From: Chaenocephalus aceratus
Taxonomy: Eukaryota; Chordata; Actinopteri; Perciformes; Channichthyidae
Length of the DNA: 64,000 bases
Direction: 5' to 3'
Assembly: GCA_023974075.1 (NCBI GenBank)
Contig: JAMFTG010000151.1
Span: 1 to 64,000, forward strand
A program made the translations under genes and the position numbers. Position 1 is the stretch's first letter; the number at the start of each line of letters is the position of its first letter. Below, piece after piece: positions 1-10,413 of this stretch. The notes under the pieces were generated by a model. That model did no database searches and had not been told where the DNA came from. It worked only from the letters and a program-made list of their open reading frames with translations.

Positions 1-24
1 GGACGGAAAACTTTGTCCAACGAC
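1..24 (-). other. Possible start of exon 4 of the slc5a7-like gene
   Basis: On the minus strand a good pyrimidine tract ending in CTTTCTCCAG lies at 25-34, so an exon could begin at 24 and run off the window. Exon 3 ends in phase 1, and reading on from there leaves these 24 bases open. The eight residues are not clearly transporter-like, so this is only a positional guess. Confidence 0.22.
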
Positions 25-701
25 CTGGAGAAAGAATATACAAAAATGTAAGCCAGCTAATATCGATGCATCCAGATTGCATATAATGCATGTCAAGTTG
101 ATCAACAGATTCTATTATTCTCCGATGCAATAACAGTAAATGAAATGAAGGCTATAGGGCATTAATGGGAGCCCTTTTTTAAGTAACTAAAAAGTTACTT
201 TTCACAGTAACGCATTTACTTTTTGGTGTAAGTAATCAGTAAAGTAACTGAGTTACTTTTGAAATGATAGTAACTAGTAATGGTAACTAGTTACTGGTTT
301 TCAGTAACTAGCACAACACTGCCGACAGGTGATCTGCAAAAAAGTGATTTGCGGGTCGTATTTAAAAATGTTTTAAATGGCTGAGGTGAAGGCGAAGCTC
401 CCTAGCGAAAAACATAGCTTTGTCAATAACTCTTCCTCAAGAACGAATTCCAACGTCTAGGAAGCTTTTGGTGTCTTAGATGGAGAAAATAACCAACATC
501 CATGCTTTTAGAGCCAAATACGCAACTGCGTGTGTTAATAATTGCATGTTTTCACTGCTCATAGGATATGCGGGATCGGGTCGGTTTCCAGATCTTGTGT
601 CATCTAGGAGTGGGTGGCAGGCGGGTTCGGTATTGCGCGTCACGGGGCGGGAAATCGTGTGTGTGTGTGTACAAACAGAGAGAAACATCTATCTACCATA
701 C
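25..701 (-). other. Intron 3 of the slc5a7-like pseudogene (copy A), no other gene
   Basis: This holds no gene that I can see. It carries a hAT-like terminus (180-321) and, at about 530-701, a block that reappears at 28936-29267 beside the ZBED hAT. That repeat ends exactly at the exon 3 donor, so the second block is most simply the intron 3 of another copy of the same locus. A short TG run sits at 658-671. Confidence 0.5.
180..321 (-). mobile_element. hAT-like terminal sequence (AGTAACT-rich end)
   Basis: Read on the minus strand from 321, the sequence starts CAGTGTTGTGCTAGTTACTG and continues with many AGTAACT/AGTTACT motifs. Ends of the form CAGTGTTG followed by repeated AGTTACT are typical of fish and amphibian hAT elements with dense subterminal motifs. 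Only one end is recognisable, so the length and target duplication are unknown. No transposase frame is attached. Confidence 0.45.
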
Positions 702-857
702 CTAAACCAATTAGTGTGCCGGGTAACCAGACAACATCCAAACTAATTGAAGCCAGGGACAGTGCAGCAGTTACTACTTTTCCATACTTGGTATTGAAGG
801 GGTCCAGCAACGTCACACAGTTTCTGTCTCTCATCGGCTTTACAAACACCAAGCCAC
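702..857 (-). pseudogene. slc5a7-like: slc5a7-like choline transporter, exon 3 (copy A)
   Basis: This exon encodes about 51 residues of a sodium/solute symporter of the SLC5 family. The closest family by recall is the high-affinity choline transporter group, which carries choline into cells with sodium. Visible family signatures are FVKPMRDRN, LLDPFNTKYGK and a hydrophobic stretch ending in TLIGLG, which follow the first transmembrane hairpin of the protein. The donor is TTTAG/GTATGG at 702/701. The acceptor AAG at 858-859 gives a reading frame one base out of step with exon 2, which supports a broken gene. Exons 1 and 2 follow to the right on the same strand. Family assignment is strong; the exact paralogue is not determined. 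Confidence 0.75.
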
Positions 858-1165
858 CTTAAATTAAGGAGGACAGGAAACATCACAATTAAAGAAACAA
901 TCTTAGGCTGCGTTTGAAATCACCTACTAAACATTAATCAAACTGAATATGAGGTGTGAAAGAAAACCCTAGATGTATAATACCTTTAAATACTTTTTTA
1001 ACTATTTAAATCTGTAAACAACTATTTGGAAAAGAGAGATTACATTTTTATTAAATAGTGGATTTTCTCCAAATATCTTTTAAATATTACACATCTACAT
1101 TGTTTACCTATTTAATTTTATCCGGTTACATTTGTATTATCTGTCAGATGTAATATCAAACTTAC

Positions 1166-1283
1166 AAATAAATAAAAGATGTGCTGTATGCCAAAAGCAT
1201 CAGGATTGCCGAGGTTAGACCCATTGATGGCAGGTACACCATCTCAGCTGTGCCAACAATGAGGCCTCCTCCGACCCAGGTAG
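1166..1283 (-). pseudogene. slc5a7-like: slc5a7-like choline transporter, exon 2 (copy A)
   Basis: Reading from 1283 leftwards, the exon gives TWVGGG...VGTAE..YLPSMGL, the conserved SLC5A7 segment that follows FTMTA. The acceptor is CTCTCCCGTAG and the donor is GTAAGT at 1160-1165. The phase matches exon 1 exactly: one base is left from exon 1 and two start here. The end of the exon is about four bases longer than I expect for the family, next to an ATTTATTT run, and this throws exon 3 out of frame. A small tandem duplication in that run is the simplest cause. The exon is absent from copies B and C. Not functional in its present form, unless a different donor is used. Confidence 0.75.
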
Positions 1284-1439
1284 CTACGGGAGAGATTAAC
1301 ACACAACAATTCAAGTAGTGAAAAAACAGCAGCTATTTCAACAGAGCTAAAAAAAACGTTCAAAATAAAACAGGAAACAGGAACAGGAAACTCATCAATG
1401 ATCCTTGTTGTGGTTTGGAACATAATATGGTGTTTAATC

Positions 1440-1605
1440 TATCCACCTTTCTATCTATCAATCTCTCTTTATCTATCTATCTATCTCTCTATCTATCCAT
1501 CCCTCTATCTATCTATCTACCTATCCCTATTTATCTATCTATCTATCTATCTATCCATCCCTCTATCTATTTATCTATCCCTCTTTATCTATCTATCTAT
1601 CTATA
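1440..1605. repeat. TCTA/TCCC microsatellite
   Basis: Imperfect (TCTA)n with CCTC and TTTA interruptions. The equivalent in copy C is at 38755-38852 with a different length. Confidence 0.9.
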
Positions 1606-2280
1606 CAGTAGTTACGGCTGTAAATACGGTTCTATGAGTCCCGGATGACCGCCAGAGGCGGAGCTTTAGCACTGGATATATCCATCGCACGCATGCGCAG
1701 TTCGAGTACCTAATAACAACATGGTCACCTCTGACCACGTGACGATGGCTACATAGGCAAAATGCGTATATGAAGTGTCATGAACGCAATAAATCTACCC
1801 TCGTGGGGGCGCGCTCATGTGATTGGCTTAGAATTTAGGAGACATCTGATTGGCTATAGATAGACAAAATTACAAGTACGAATCGGGTGACCGTCAGGGG
1901 AGTCTCAAAAAACCCACACACGAATGCACAGCGATCCGTGCACAGAAAGCAGTTTGTGTTTGCAGGTTCAGGGGATTTTAAACGGAAAACAAATATGTGG
2001 ATCAAAAATACATATGTAAAAATGTTTCTGTATTTGGATTTTATTGACATGAATATGAAACGGAACACATTTGTGTGTGCATTGAATAACACAAGTGTGG
2101 ATCCGGAAATACAAGTGTGAATCCTTCTGTGTGCATGTGTGTGTTATGAGACTGTTCTGAGCCCATACAACTATGGCCAGTACTTACGAGTGGCAATGTT
2201 GTGAATTGAGTGGCCCATGGTGGTGGTGGGGTTATGGTATGGGAAGGCGTATGTTATGGACGACAAACACAGGCCATTCG

Positions 2281-2376
2281 ATTCACAACATTACCCTGAT
2301 TCACAACATTACCCTTACCCTTACCCTTACCCTTAACCTTACCCTTACCCTTACCCTAACCCTAACCCCCAGATAT
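2281..2376. repeat. Telomere-like interstitial array (CCCTTA variant)
   Basis: About a dozen CCCTTA units, changing at the right end to two canonical CCCTAA units, follow two TTCACAACATTACCC repeats. The main unit (TAAGGG on the other strand) differs from the vertebrate telomere unit TTAGGG by one base. The array is not present at the matching place in copy C. Confidence 0.8.
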
Positions 2377-2689
2377 TGACTGGTTTTCGGACCCCCCCAG
2401 ATAAGTAAAAATGCACGTTTCAGAGTGGCCTTTTATTGTGGCCAGCCTAAGGCACACTTGTGCAATAATCATGCAGTCTAATCAGCATCTTGATATGCCA
2501 CACCTGTGAGGTGGGATGGATTATCTCGGCAAAAGAGAAATGCTCACTATCACAGATTTTTTCAGATTTGTGAATAATATTTGAGAGAAATGGTTATTTT
2601 GTGTATATAGAAAATGTTTTAGATCTAAGAGTTCATCTCATGAAAAATGGGAGCAAAAACGAAAGTGTTGTGTTTATATTTGTGTTCAG

Positions 2690-2777
2690 TGTATCTATCT
2701 CTCTCTTTATCTATCGCTATCCATCTATCTATCTATATATCTCTCTTTATTTATCTATCTATCTATCTATCTCTCTA
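2690..2777. repeat. TCTA/TCTC microsatellite
   Basis: Imperfect TCTA tetranucleotide run. Copy C has a longer version at about 49870-50055. Confidence 0.85.
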
Positions 2778-3768
2778 TAATTAACCACAGTAAACAACAG
2801 GCGTTGCTTTAGCAACACGTCATGTTTATGTTTTTGCGCAAGATCAATAGCGCGAAAATCACTGCATTTTCTATAAGGTAAATATTACCCACTGGCGCTG
2901 ATGGGTATAAATGGCAATTTTTTGGCCCATTTTTTCAATCTGACTTCATATTGACCATTTTTAACAACAGAGGGCGCTACATAACACACTTTCAGGAAAA
3001 GTCCCGGACTGGGAGACTTGAATATTTTATTGAAAAAAAGTTACATACCATCAAGAAACAGCTGCGGGTAAAATGTACCCGTTGGCGGTTCTAGTGTTAA
3101 AGGGTCGGACCCAGAATCAGCACAAGTAACAGGGCTGAAATAGAGGGGTATGTTGCATGGCTAGAATGGGTGATCTGTTGGTATTTTCAAAACACTTCAG
3201 AGAGATGTTTTGTATAGATATGGCCCTATCATATATTGTTCAAATATAGCAAATTAGGTGAGCTTTAAAAGAGGTTTACGAGTCATTTAATGAATATCTC
3301 TGGCATGATGCAGAGTACGAATGGTCTTCCTTTTCCAACAAATTATCTGAATGGTTTTCTGGTTAAATAAATCAAACTAAGTGACAATGCTTTTACATTA
3401 TGCCCACATGAATGAATTTGTGGAATAATGGTGTCTTTCTTGCGTTTCTTCACCCTTTTCTTTTAAACAAAACAACGTCAATGGTTTCCTTCTTTTCACA
3501 TTACTCATTCTTTCAGCCACTTATCAAACTCACATTCTTCATACTGTAGCTCGTATTTCAACAGGCTTTTTTTGGGTTGTTTGTGTAGGAACTCAACTAC
3601 AGCAAAATGCAGAATATTTGTATTAACAGACCTATAAATACATCTGCTTGATTAAAACTGTGTCCATTGTTTTGCATCCAGGTCACATGACACCTATAGA
3701 ACTTTAACAAAACTATCAACATATTTCCTTTACAATCATGCCTTTTTAATTCCAGTGTTCCTCCTCAC

Positions 3769-3952
3769 CTGTCATTGTGAAGATCCCCACCACCAAGCTA
3801 ATGCTCCGTTTTCCCAGCAGAGCCATATCCATCCCAGTGGCTGCGCTTCTCTTCTGTTCCCTTTGGGACTTGAAAGAAGCCTATATGCCGGTCCCAAGAA
3901 CCAGCAGGTAGAAAATCACCATGGCTATCAGTGCTGGGATGTTAACAGCCAT
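3769..3952 (-). pseudogene. slc5a7-like: slc5a7-like choline transporter, first coding exon (copy A, nonsense mutation)
   Basis: The start codon is at 3950-3952 and the donor is ACAG/GTGAGG at 3769/3768. The exon encodes the N-terminal transmembrane helix of an SLC5A7-like transporter (LIAMVIFYLLVLGTGI), a basic loop, and a segment ending in VGIFTMT, which joins in phase 1 to exon 2. A TAG codon replaces the conserved tryptophan after GTGI (plus-strand CTA at 3881-3883), and two further changes distinguish it from copy B. A pyrimidine-rich acceptor (CCTTTCCAACAACAG) lies about 65 bases upstream of the ATG, so a 5' non-coding exon is likely. The identity of the exon is clear; this copy cannot make a full protein. 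Confidence 0.8.
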
Positions 3953-4503
3953 GATAGATGCTGACTGAATCCCCGACTAGCTGACGTCTGACTGGTTATA
4001 GAGTTGGTCTCTGTTGTTGGAAAGGGAGAGGACATTCCAGATAAAAAACAAGACATACAGAAACCTGCTCCACCAGAAACCCCTTGCTCAAGGCCGATGT
4101 TCAAGGTTTGTCTTACGAACATAGCTACAGTGTAGCTGTAGAGAGTCTATTATGCAAGTTATTGGAATATGATATATTAGATAAATAGATACATAATTTC
4201 TAAGTAGCAGCCAGATGAATGTTATGGATGCTGTTTCAGCAGTTCAGGTGTTTAACAGTCTTATTGCCTGTGGGATGAAACTGTGCCTGAGTCTGAATAC
4301 CTGAATTGCAGTAGATGGGTCATTCTACAGAAAAGGTGGAATCCGGGTGATACAAATCTGCTGAAATATATTCCTTCTAAAAACATCTAAAACCTTTTAA
4401 ATAGCAATAACTAACTCTTAACTTGATGAATCCACAACAAGTAGAGCTTAAAGTATTTTTATTTTTAAAATTATTTTTATACAAAGCTTATTTGTATAGG
4501 AAT

Positions 4504-4549
4504 GTCACTGGTGTTACGTGTTACCAGGAAGAAGAGTAACACCAGTGAC
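4504..4549. repeat. Perfect 14-bp hairpin, GTCACTGGTGTTAC / GTAACACCAGTGAC
   Basis: The arms at 4504-4517 and 4536-4549 are exact inverse complements around an 18-base loop. The right arm motif recurs with one or two changes at about 4691 (GTAACACTAATGAC) and 4871 (GTAACACCAATGAC). The hairpin is unchanged in copies B (about 21103-21148) and C (about 51767-51812). Confidence 0.75.
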
Positions 4550-5660
4550 AATTTGGAGAAAACACTACCATTTTAACAAAATGGCTGCCATGTGTCAGAC
4601 CAAATGTGGCTTCAGTCAATATCAAAGTCGTTTAACTCTTCAATACAATACATGTTCCCATTCAAATGTTCACCCCTAGGGCTATGCAATGAGTAACACT
4701 AATGACAGACTTGAAAGACGCATGTAACATTTGAAGAGAAAATGACACCTTTAACAAACAAAGTAAGAAGTATCTGACTTATGTCTTTGTCCACTGCCTC
4801 AAATGATCTCTTGATACAGGAGGCACTTCAGAGACAGTACATTATTTCAAAATAAAAGCGTTTTGTGTAGCAGTAACACCAATGACGTCATTTTGGGTGA
4901 CTGACATTTATTTGATATTATTAATAATAATTTGTGGTTTTCTTTTACCATTTCAGTGTTAGCCTATATTTAATGCTTGTAATGTTATGTAAATATAAAT
5001 TAGATTTATTTATTGAAAAAAAAATTAAAACTATAGGCTCCACTTCCATGTATGATCAAAGTGACAAGGCAGTTCCTTGAACTTGACATTTTAAATAAAT
5101 TGCAATTTACGTATAAAACCATTTTTTACTTATTTTTTATTTAGTACCATTGCAAAGACAATCTCTATTTATTCAACATATATAATGAATGTGAGTATTA
5201 GGTCAACGTCATGTATTTTGGTGTCTGCAAAAGTAAGTGACAGCACTTCCACCTTCTCTGAAGAATGACCCAGATGCATAAATGAGCATTGGCAGGATTC
5301 TTTGTCCTGAAGGTCACCATACTAAAACCTTTCACTGAACACACAAAACAACAGAGAGACAGTCAATAACTGAGTAAGCATGTAATCATTCTGCTTCATT
5401 TGTATTATTGTTGGATTAGAAACCTTGATGCATACTTCTGCTTCTAGTCTAAGAAGAGGTGGTGATATGATAATCTTAAACTATTCATGCAGAGGTAGGA
5501 TTGCCATGCAGGAATTGTAGGACATGAACATTTACCCAACACAACACTTTAAAAACAGTGTTTGGTTGCACGTTAAATAGTTTAAAACACTGGCTTCTTA
5601 CAGCTCCTTTCATTCTTCGAAAACCAGTTGCTTCACATTTTTAAAACACTAGATGGTAGC

Positions 5661-6170
5661 TGTTACGACCCTGGGTCGTTATGTTATTTGTGTGCAGATA
5701 TTTTTTCCTCCTCCTGTGTCTGCGTGGCTGCGTGTGAGTAAGCAGGTGGTGTCCGGTAGCTGATTGGCTGCCCTCGACAGGCTGTTTGGTCCACCTGAGG
5801 AGACGGGAGCGTTTAAGCTGCAGCCGTGCAGTTCCTCTGCCCTTTCTCTGACTCGACTTTTCCTACTCCCAACACTGTTGCGTATATATATATATATATA
5901 TATGTGTGTCCTGTTGTGCTGTGGGTGCACTTATACCGTACACCGGTCATCTTGCTTGTTTTGAAACCTCAGAAATAGAAGCTACTTTAACCTGTCCTTG
6001 TGGACACGCTTTAATTTGCCCAGGAGTGTGTAACCCTTTTCTTTTGGTTAATTCTCGTTTTCTCTCTAGAGTTCTAAGTATTGGCGATTCATGTGTGGCC
6101 CGGGGCTTGACTTGACACCCATGTGTAACTTCTTTTGTCTTAGCTAAGCTCAAAGTCATTTTTTATCGTG
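5661..6170 (+). mobile_element. LTR-like segment beginning TGTTACGACCC
   Basis: It begins TGTTACGACCCTGGGTCGTT, a palindromic start of the kind seen in fish gypsy LTRs. An AT microsatellite at 5883-5902 follows. No matching ACA end, target duplication or internal region is visible, so its right limit is approximate. Copy B carries it at about 22260-22770; copy C has lost most of it. Confidence 0.3.
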
Positions 6171-6470
6171 CAAAATGCTTATATGCTTCATACTTGCAAT
6201 GCTGCAGTTCACTAATGCTCCTGTGTATCGGGTATGAATCTGAAAATTAACCAAAAAGCGCCCCTTTAATATTCTATATACTCAAAGAAAGTAATCAGGT
6301 TACATTTCTTTTATATTTTGATACACAGATTAGGTTCAATATTTGTATTTTAATATTTGTGTATAGGTAATACATTTTAAAGTAACCCTCCCAACCCTGA
6401 AATTAGAAATTGCATCAAGCATCTGATGCAGAGCTGAGATGGACTGATAAAAACAAAATGTATTCCTCAC

Positions 6471-6611
6471 CTGATGGACGGATGAAGTGGCGATGGTGGC
6501 TTTGATTACATCCTTGGAAGTACTGGAACATGAGGAGTAAACTGGAGAGCTTCCAACTGATGTCAGAAAATGAAGATTTTCATTAAGAACCGGTCGGAGA
6601 TTTGATATTTG
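6471..6611 (-). CDS. Unrecognised 47-codon exon-like block (copy A)
   Basis: On the minus strand a strong acceptor (TTCCTTCTGTGTCTCAG) precedes 141 open bases, exactly 47 codons, followed by the donor CAG/GTGAGG. It begins QISNLRPVLNENLHF, is rich in serine and threonine, and ends ATSSVHQ. I do not recognise the product. It lies about 2.5 kb upstream of the slc5a7-like exon on the same strand, so it could be an upstream exon of that gene, an exon of another gene, or a chance frame. Copy B is identical in protein sequence (23080-23220). Copy C (53060-53195) has lost five bases and is frameshifted. Confidence 0.4.
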
Positions 6612-6697
6612 CTGAGACACAGAAGGAACACATCCTCTTCAAAAACCAACATTGAACTTCTTGTTTCAATATGTACCTGTTAGGTTAGGTACATTAT

Positions 6698-7448
6698 CAG
6701 GGCTGCCCCTGGCCAACTTGGGGCCCCAAGCGGCATTGTGAGATGAGCTCCCCCCCCCCCAACCGACAGGAGTGAAACATTTATTTTTGGAAACAAAGTA
6801 GGCTACTTTGCAAATATAATTCCTGTTTATTATTATTATCAACACAGTTACTTTTTTATACAGTGAGGTAAATGGTAAATGTGCATGTATGTCGTTCAGT
6901 TTACAGGTGAATACGTCTGCATTTCCTGCCAAATACTAGCCTCAAAAACATTAAAATATAATTAATGCAAATAAACTACTTCTACTACTAATAACAATAA
7001 TCATAATCAATTCAATTATATAAATACTATATTATTTTATTATAATATAGTTGTAATATAGTCAAGACAAAACATGCTTATGTCATGCTCAAAAACTGAT
7101 ATTTCTTAAATCTGTATTATAGTTCCCTCTGTCAGCAATGTATCAACAACTACACACATTTCTGTCAGTATTTCCCTGTGTTGTGGTTGACATGATGATG
7201 ACTGTTAGGAGTTAAGGGGAGAGGCTGAGCGTCACCATGAAATGTGCAAATTGACATAAAAATGAATAAGAGGGGAACAAATGCTCCATGTTTTTTAAGC
7301 TGTAAACTTTAACTGTTATGTAAGCCAACTAGACAGACAGTGTCTCTCCTCCTCCTGTACATCAGCAGATCAAAGGCATCACATACTTGAATGAATGTTA
7401 AATAAAGACTGTTGGAAATAACTGCATCTCCATTAGCCTGTATGCTCT
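6698..7448 (+). mobile_element. Dispersed element starting CAGGGCTGCCCC (copy A)
   Basis: The segment starts CAGGGCTGCCCCTGGCCAAC with a GGGGCCCC palindrome, like hAT ends in this window. A copy stands on its own at 25849-26599, with the same left start and an end after GTATGCTCT. Further copies lie in B (23307 onwards) and C (53282 onwards). I see no transposase and no inverted right end, so the class is uncertain. Confidence 0.4.
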
Positions 7449-7949
7449 GCAGAGACTGCCTTCTTCATGTCGTGAATTGCAGTTGATGTTTTAATATGGC
7501 AATTTGACTTATACAACATTTGCAAGTTGTACATTTGACTCATACAATAACCCACCTTCGGGTAATGCTCTAGTTTCTTCAAGTTTTGTTTTTTTTTCCC
7601 TCTTGCTTGTGCCGGACTGAAACTGTCTTTTCACCGACATCTCTTCACCTGCACTAGTGGCCGTATCAAAGCCGTGATTGGTCAGATGTCGATTCATTGC
7701 AACGGTGTCGGGTTACAGACGTGCTCCCCTTGTCACCTCTCACTCTCGCGGGGGGGGCGGAGAACTTGCAGGCAGGTATAAACCCCAGGGCGTCCAGGGG
7801 TCCGGCATTTCATTGATAGTGGCCCGTCTAAAACTTAAAAAGCTCTCTCCATCTGCATTGTCTGCCGTCTGCTGGAGTGGAGGAGAGAGAGGGTTTTCTC
7901 CGTCGCCCCTCAGGCTCCGCCTCTCCCGTCAACGCATGCTACTGAACAG
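7449..7949. other. Promoter-like end of copy A and junction with gypsy element
   Basis: GC-rich sequence with a G run (7750-7756) and a TATAAA box in GCAGGTATAAACCCC at about 7777. It is shared with copy B up to CTAAAACTTAA (about 7838; 24600 in B). Relative to B, about 160 bases are missing between the G run and the TATA box. From 7839 to 7949 the sequence is not shared, is rich in CTCTC/GAGAG, and leads into gag sequence without a recognisable LTR. Confidence 0.45.
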
Positions 7950-8132
7950 GTGAGAGGAGGATTTTCTAACTCTTCTGAATCAATGCAGCTGGGGCGGACC
8001 CGGCTCTCCGAGGCAGAACGACAGCGCCGCCTGCGGGACAACTGCTTTCTTTACTGCGGCCAGGAGGGTCATCTTGCCTTCTCTTGTCCTGTAAAAGGCA
8101 GGGCTCACCAGTCATCCAGAGGGCGCTGGTGA
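7950..8132 (+). pseudogene. gag: Sushi-type gypsy Gag C-terminus with zinc knuckle
   Basis: This is the C-terminal piece of the nucleocapsid part of a chromodomain gypsy (Sushi-type) Gag, which packages the element RNA. The frame contains MQLGRTRLSEAERQRR, typical of the end of these Gags, and then a knuckle C-x3-C-x4-H-x4-C (cysteines near residues 32 and 36). The usual spacing is C-x2-C, so the first cysteine looks shifted or lost. The upstream 250 or so residues are missing, so the element is 5'-truncated. The stop at 8130-8132 overlaps the protease frame by about 49 bases in the -1 direction. Confidence 0.75.
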
Positions 8133-8720
8133 GCCGAATTATGAATTTAGAAATGCCCTCTCGACCCCTAACCCATGCTCAGCTGAGCTGCTCGGGGGAA
8201 ATGCACACTGTGGCAGTTCTTATTGACTCTGGTGCTGATGCCAGTCTTTTGGACATAACACTGGCCTTTCAGATGGGACTTGGTCAGGAGGTTTTGGAGA
8301 AGCCCATCAATGCTACAGCTCTAGATGGTCGTCTTCTCTGCAGAGTGACACAACGTTCAACTCCAGTTCAAATGAGCATGTCAGGTAATCATAGTGAAAC
8401 ACTCTCTTTTCACCTTATCCATGCACCACATCAGCCGGTCATTTTGGGGTTTCCTTGGTTAAGGAGGCATAATCCTCATATAGATTGCGCTTCAGGGACT
8501 ATTAGAGAGTGGAGTGCTCATTGTCATGCTGTCTGCTTAAGATCTAGTTCCTCAATTGATTCCAGTCAGCCGATTATCTCTGAGTGTCAAGACCTTTCCG
8601 GTGTTCCCAAGGATTACTGGGACCTTAAAGAGGCCTTTAACAAGGTTCGGGCCACCTCACTCCCGCCTCATCGTACTAATGACTGTCCTATTGACCTGTT
8701 ACTTCTCCTCCTCGAGGTTG
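8084..8720 (+). pseudogene. pol: Sushi-type gypsy Pol, aspartic protease part
   Basis: This frame begins in the -1 frame relative to gag. It carries the retropepsin active site LIDSGADASLLD and the downstream ILGFPWLRRHNP, which together mark the aspartic protease that cuts the polyprotein. It continues into the protease/RT linker (DYWDLKEAFNK...LPPHR.NDCPIDLL). At about 8695-8715 the frame is lost, and RT continues in another frame. The overlap with gag resembles the -1 frameshift expression used by Sushi-type elements, but I see no canonical slippery heptamer; the nearest is A-AAA-GGC near 8093. A mutational frame change is also possible. Confidence 0.75.
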
Positions 8721-9570
8721 ACTTTTTTCTTTATCGGCTCCTGAAACTAAGTCAATGGAGAAGTATATCAATGACTCTTTGGATGCAGGGCTTATCCGGC
8801 CTTCATCATCTCCTGCTGGTGCAGGTTTTTTCTTCGTGGGTAAGAAGGATAAGACTCTGCGCCCATGCATTGACTACAGAGGACTCAATAACATCACTGT
8901 CAAGAACAGGTACCCCCTTCCACTTGTTTCCTCTGCATTTGAACTGTTACAAGGCGCTACTATTTTTACCAAGCTGGACCTACGTAACGCGTACCATTTG
9001 GTGAGAATCAGGGAGGGGGACTAGTGGAAGACAGGATTTAACACTCCTAGTGGAAATTATGAGTATTTAGTCATGCCTTTTGGACTCACCAATGCACCTG
9101 CAGTCTTCCAGGGGTTGGTGAATGATGTTCTGCGGGATCTACTCAATATCTGTGTTTTTGTATACCTGGATGACATTTTGATTTTTTCCAAGTCAAAACA
9201 AGAGCATGTGGTCCATGTTCGCCTAGTCCTCCAGAGGCTCTTGGAGAACCACCTCTTTGTCAAGGCCGAGAAGTGTGTGTTCCACGCCACAGAAGTCCCT
9301 TTCCTGGGATTTGTGGTCTCCACCGGAAACATCAAGATGGATCCTGACAAGACCAAGGCGGTGACTGACTGGCCACGCCCTTCAACACGCAAGGAGCTCC
9401 AACGCTTTCTGGGTTTTGCCAACTTCTACCGGAGGTTCATTAGAAACTACAGTTTGGTGGCAGCCCCTCTCACAGCTCTCACCTCTCAGAACATTCCCTT
9501 CCGGTGGTCCTCGGTGGCCGAAGGGGCTTTTGGTGAGTTAAAGTCACGCTTCACCTCTGCTCCTATTTAG
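8721..9570 (+). pseudogene. pol: Sushi-type gypsy Pol, reverse transcriptase
   Basis: Reverse transcriptase domain of the same element. In order: [20 protein letters not shown], the [14 protein letters not shown] motif with the first catalytic aspartate, [13 protein letters not shown], and the catalytic YLDD box at 9163-9174, followed by the connection [13 protein letters not shown] and [12 protein letters not shown]. The frame is interrupted by TAG at 9022-9024, where the family has a glutamate or similar residue, and by TAG at 9568-9570. Otherwise it is continuous and well conserved, so decay is recent or mild. A frameshift separates it from the protease part. Confidence 0.88.
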
Positions 9571-10413
9571 ATTTTTCCAGATTCTACTCGGCAGTTTACT
9601 TTAGAGGTAGATGCGGACACTGGAGTTGGGGCAGTTCTTTCTCAACGGTCGGCCGAGGATCAGAAGATGCACCCGTGTGCCTTCTTCTCTCGGAAGCTGT
9701 CCCCAGCAGAAAGAAATTATGACATTGGAAATCGAGAACTGTTGGCAGTGAAACTTGCCCTGGAAGAATGGAGACACTGGTTGGAGGGAGCAGAGCAGCC
9801 TTTTGTGGTCTGGACTGACCACAAAAATGTGGAGTACATCCGTTCAGCTAAGCGGCTGAACTCTCGTCAAGCCAGGTGGGCTCTGTTTTTCACACACTTT
9901 GATTTTTGTCTTTCATACAGACCTGGTTCTAAGAACATCAAACCTGACGCCCTGTTTCGCCAGTTCCAGCCAGAGAGCTCTCCATCTCATACTGAGAATA
10001 TCAGCGCTTCTACATGTGTCATTGGTCTGGTGACCTGGGAGGTGGAGGATAAGGTCAAGCTGTCTCATGCTGAACACCCAGCCCCATGTGCCTGTCCTGT
10101 TAACCGTCTGTTTCTTCCTGCCACTCTCCATACCCAGGTTCTCCAGTGGGGTCATAACTCTCACCTGGCTTGTCACTCAGGAGTGAGACGGTCCCTAGCC
10201 CTGATTCGACAGCGATTTTGGTGGTCTTCCATGGAGAAGGATACCAAGGAATTAATTGCTGCTTGCCTAGTCTGCTCCCAAAATAAGACCTCACGCCAAG
10301 CTCCCTCCGGTCTTCTTCATCCCTTGCCTATCCCTCATCGTCCATGGTCCCACATCTCCTTGTCACTGGACTACCACCCTCAGAGCGTAACACAGTCATA
10401 CTCACAGTCATAG
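9571..10413 (+). pseudogene. pol: Sushi-type gypsy Pol, RNase H and integrase N-terminus
   Basis: It continues the RT frame. RNase H is seen as [35 protein letters not shown] and [10 protein letters not shown]. The integrase zinc domain follows ([10 protein letters not shown], then C-x2-C in [10 protein letters not shown]). The frame ends at 10411-10413, but the integrase core carries on in another frame from about 10344, so there is a frameshift near 10355-10370. In the source element these would be one continuous polyprotein. Confidence 0.85.

Larger units (their letters stand above)
1284..3768 (-). other. Intron 1 of copy A: microsatellites and repeat blocks, no gene
   Basis: This stretch contains no gene. 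The block 1325-2165 is nearly identical to 38632-39420. It holds a TCTA microsatellite (about 1440-1605) followed by an AGTTACGGCTGTAAATACGG motif that is inverted relative to the CCGTAGTTACAG repeats at 39418-39578. A telomere-like array lies at 2281-2376 and a second TCTA-type run at 2690-2777. From about 2778 the sequence is shared with copy C (50056 onwards), and from about 2900 also with copy B (19497 onwards). Frames in the microsatellites are just LSIY-type repeats. Confidence 0.6.
3953..6470. other. Region upstream of exon 1 in copy A, no gene seen
   Basis: AT-rich sequence shared with copies B (20551-23079) and C (51220-53059). It contains a perfect hairpin (4504-4549), two further GTAACACYAATGAC motifs, and an LTR-like segment starting at 5661. 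Copy C lacks about 680 bases corresponding to 5325-6003. I see no coding sequence. Confidence 0.5.

Noticed and set aside
1398..1648. LSIYLS-type frames over the TCTA runs
   Set aside because: Microsatellite translation only; no other coding features.
9057..9422. Minus-strand frame of 121 codons opposite the reverse transcriptase
   Set aside because: Shadow of the conserved RT frame on the other strand.
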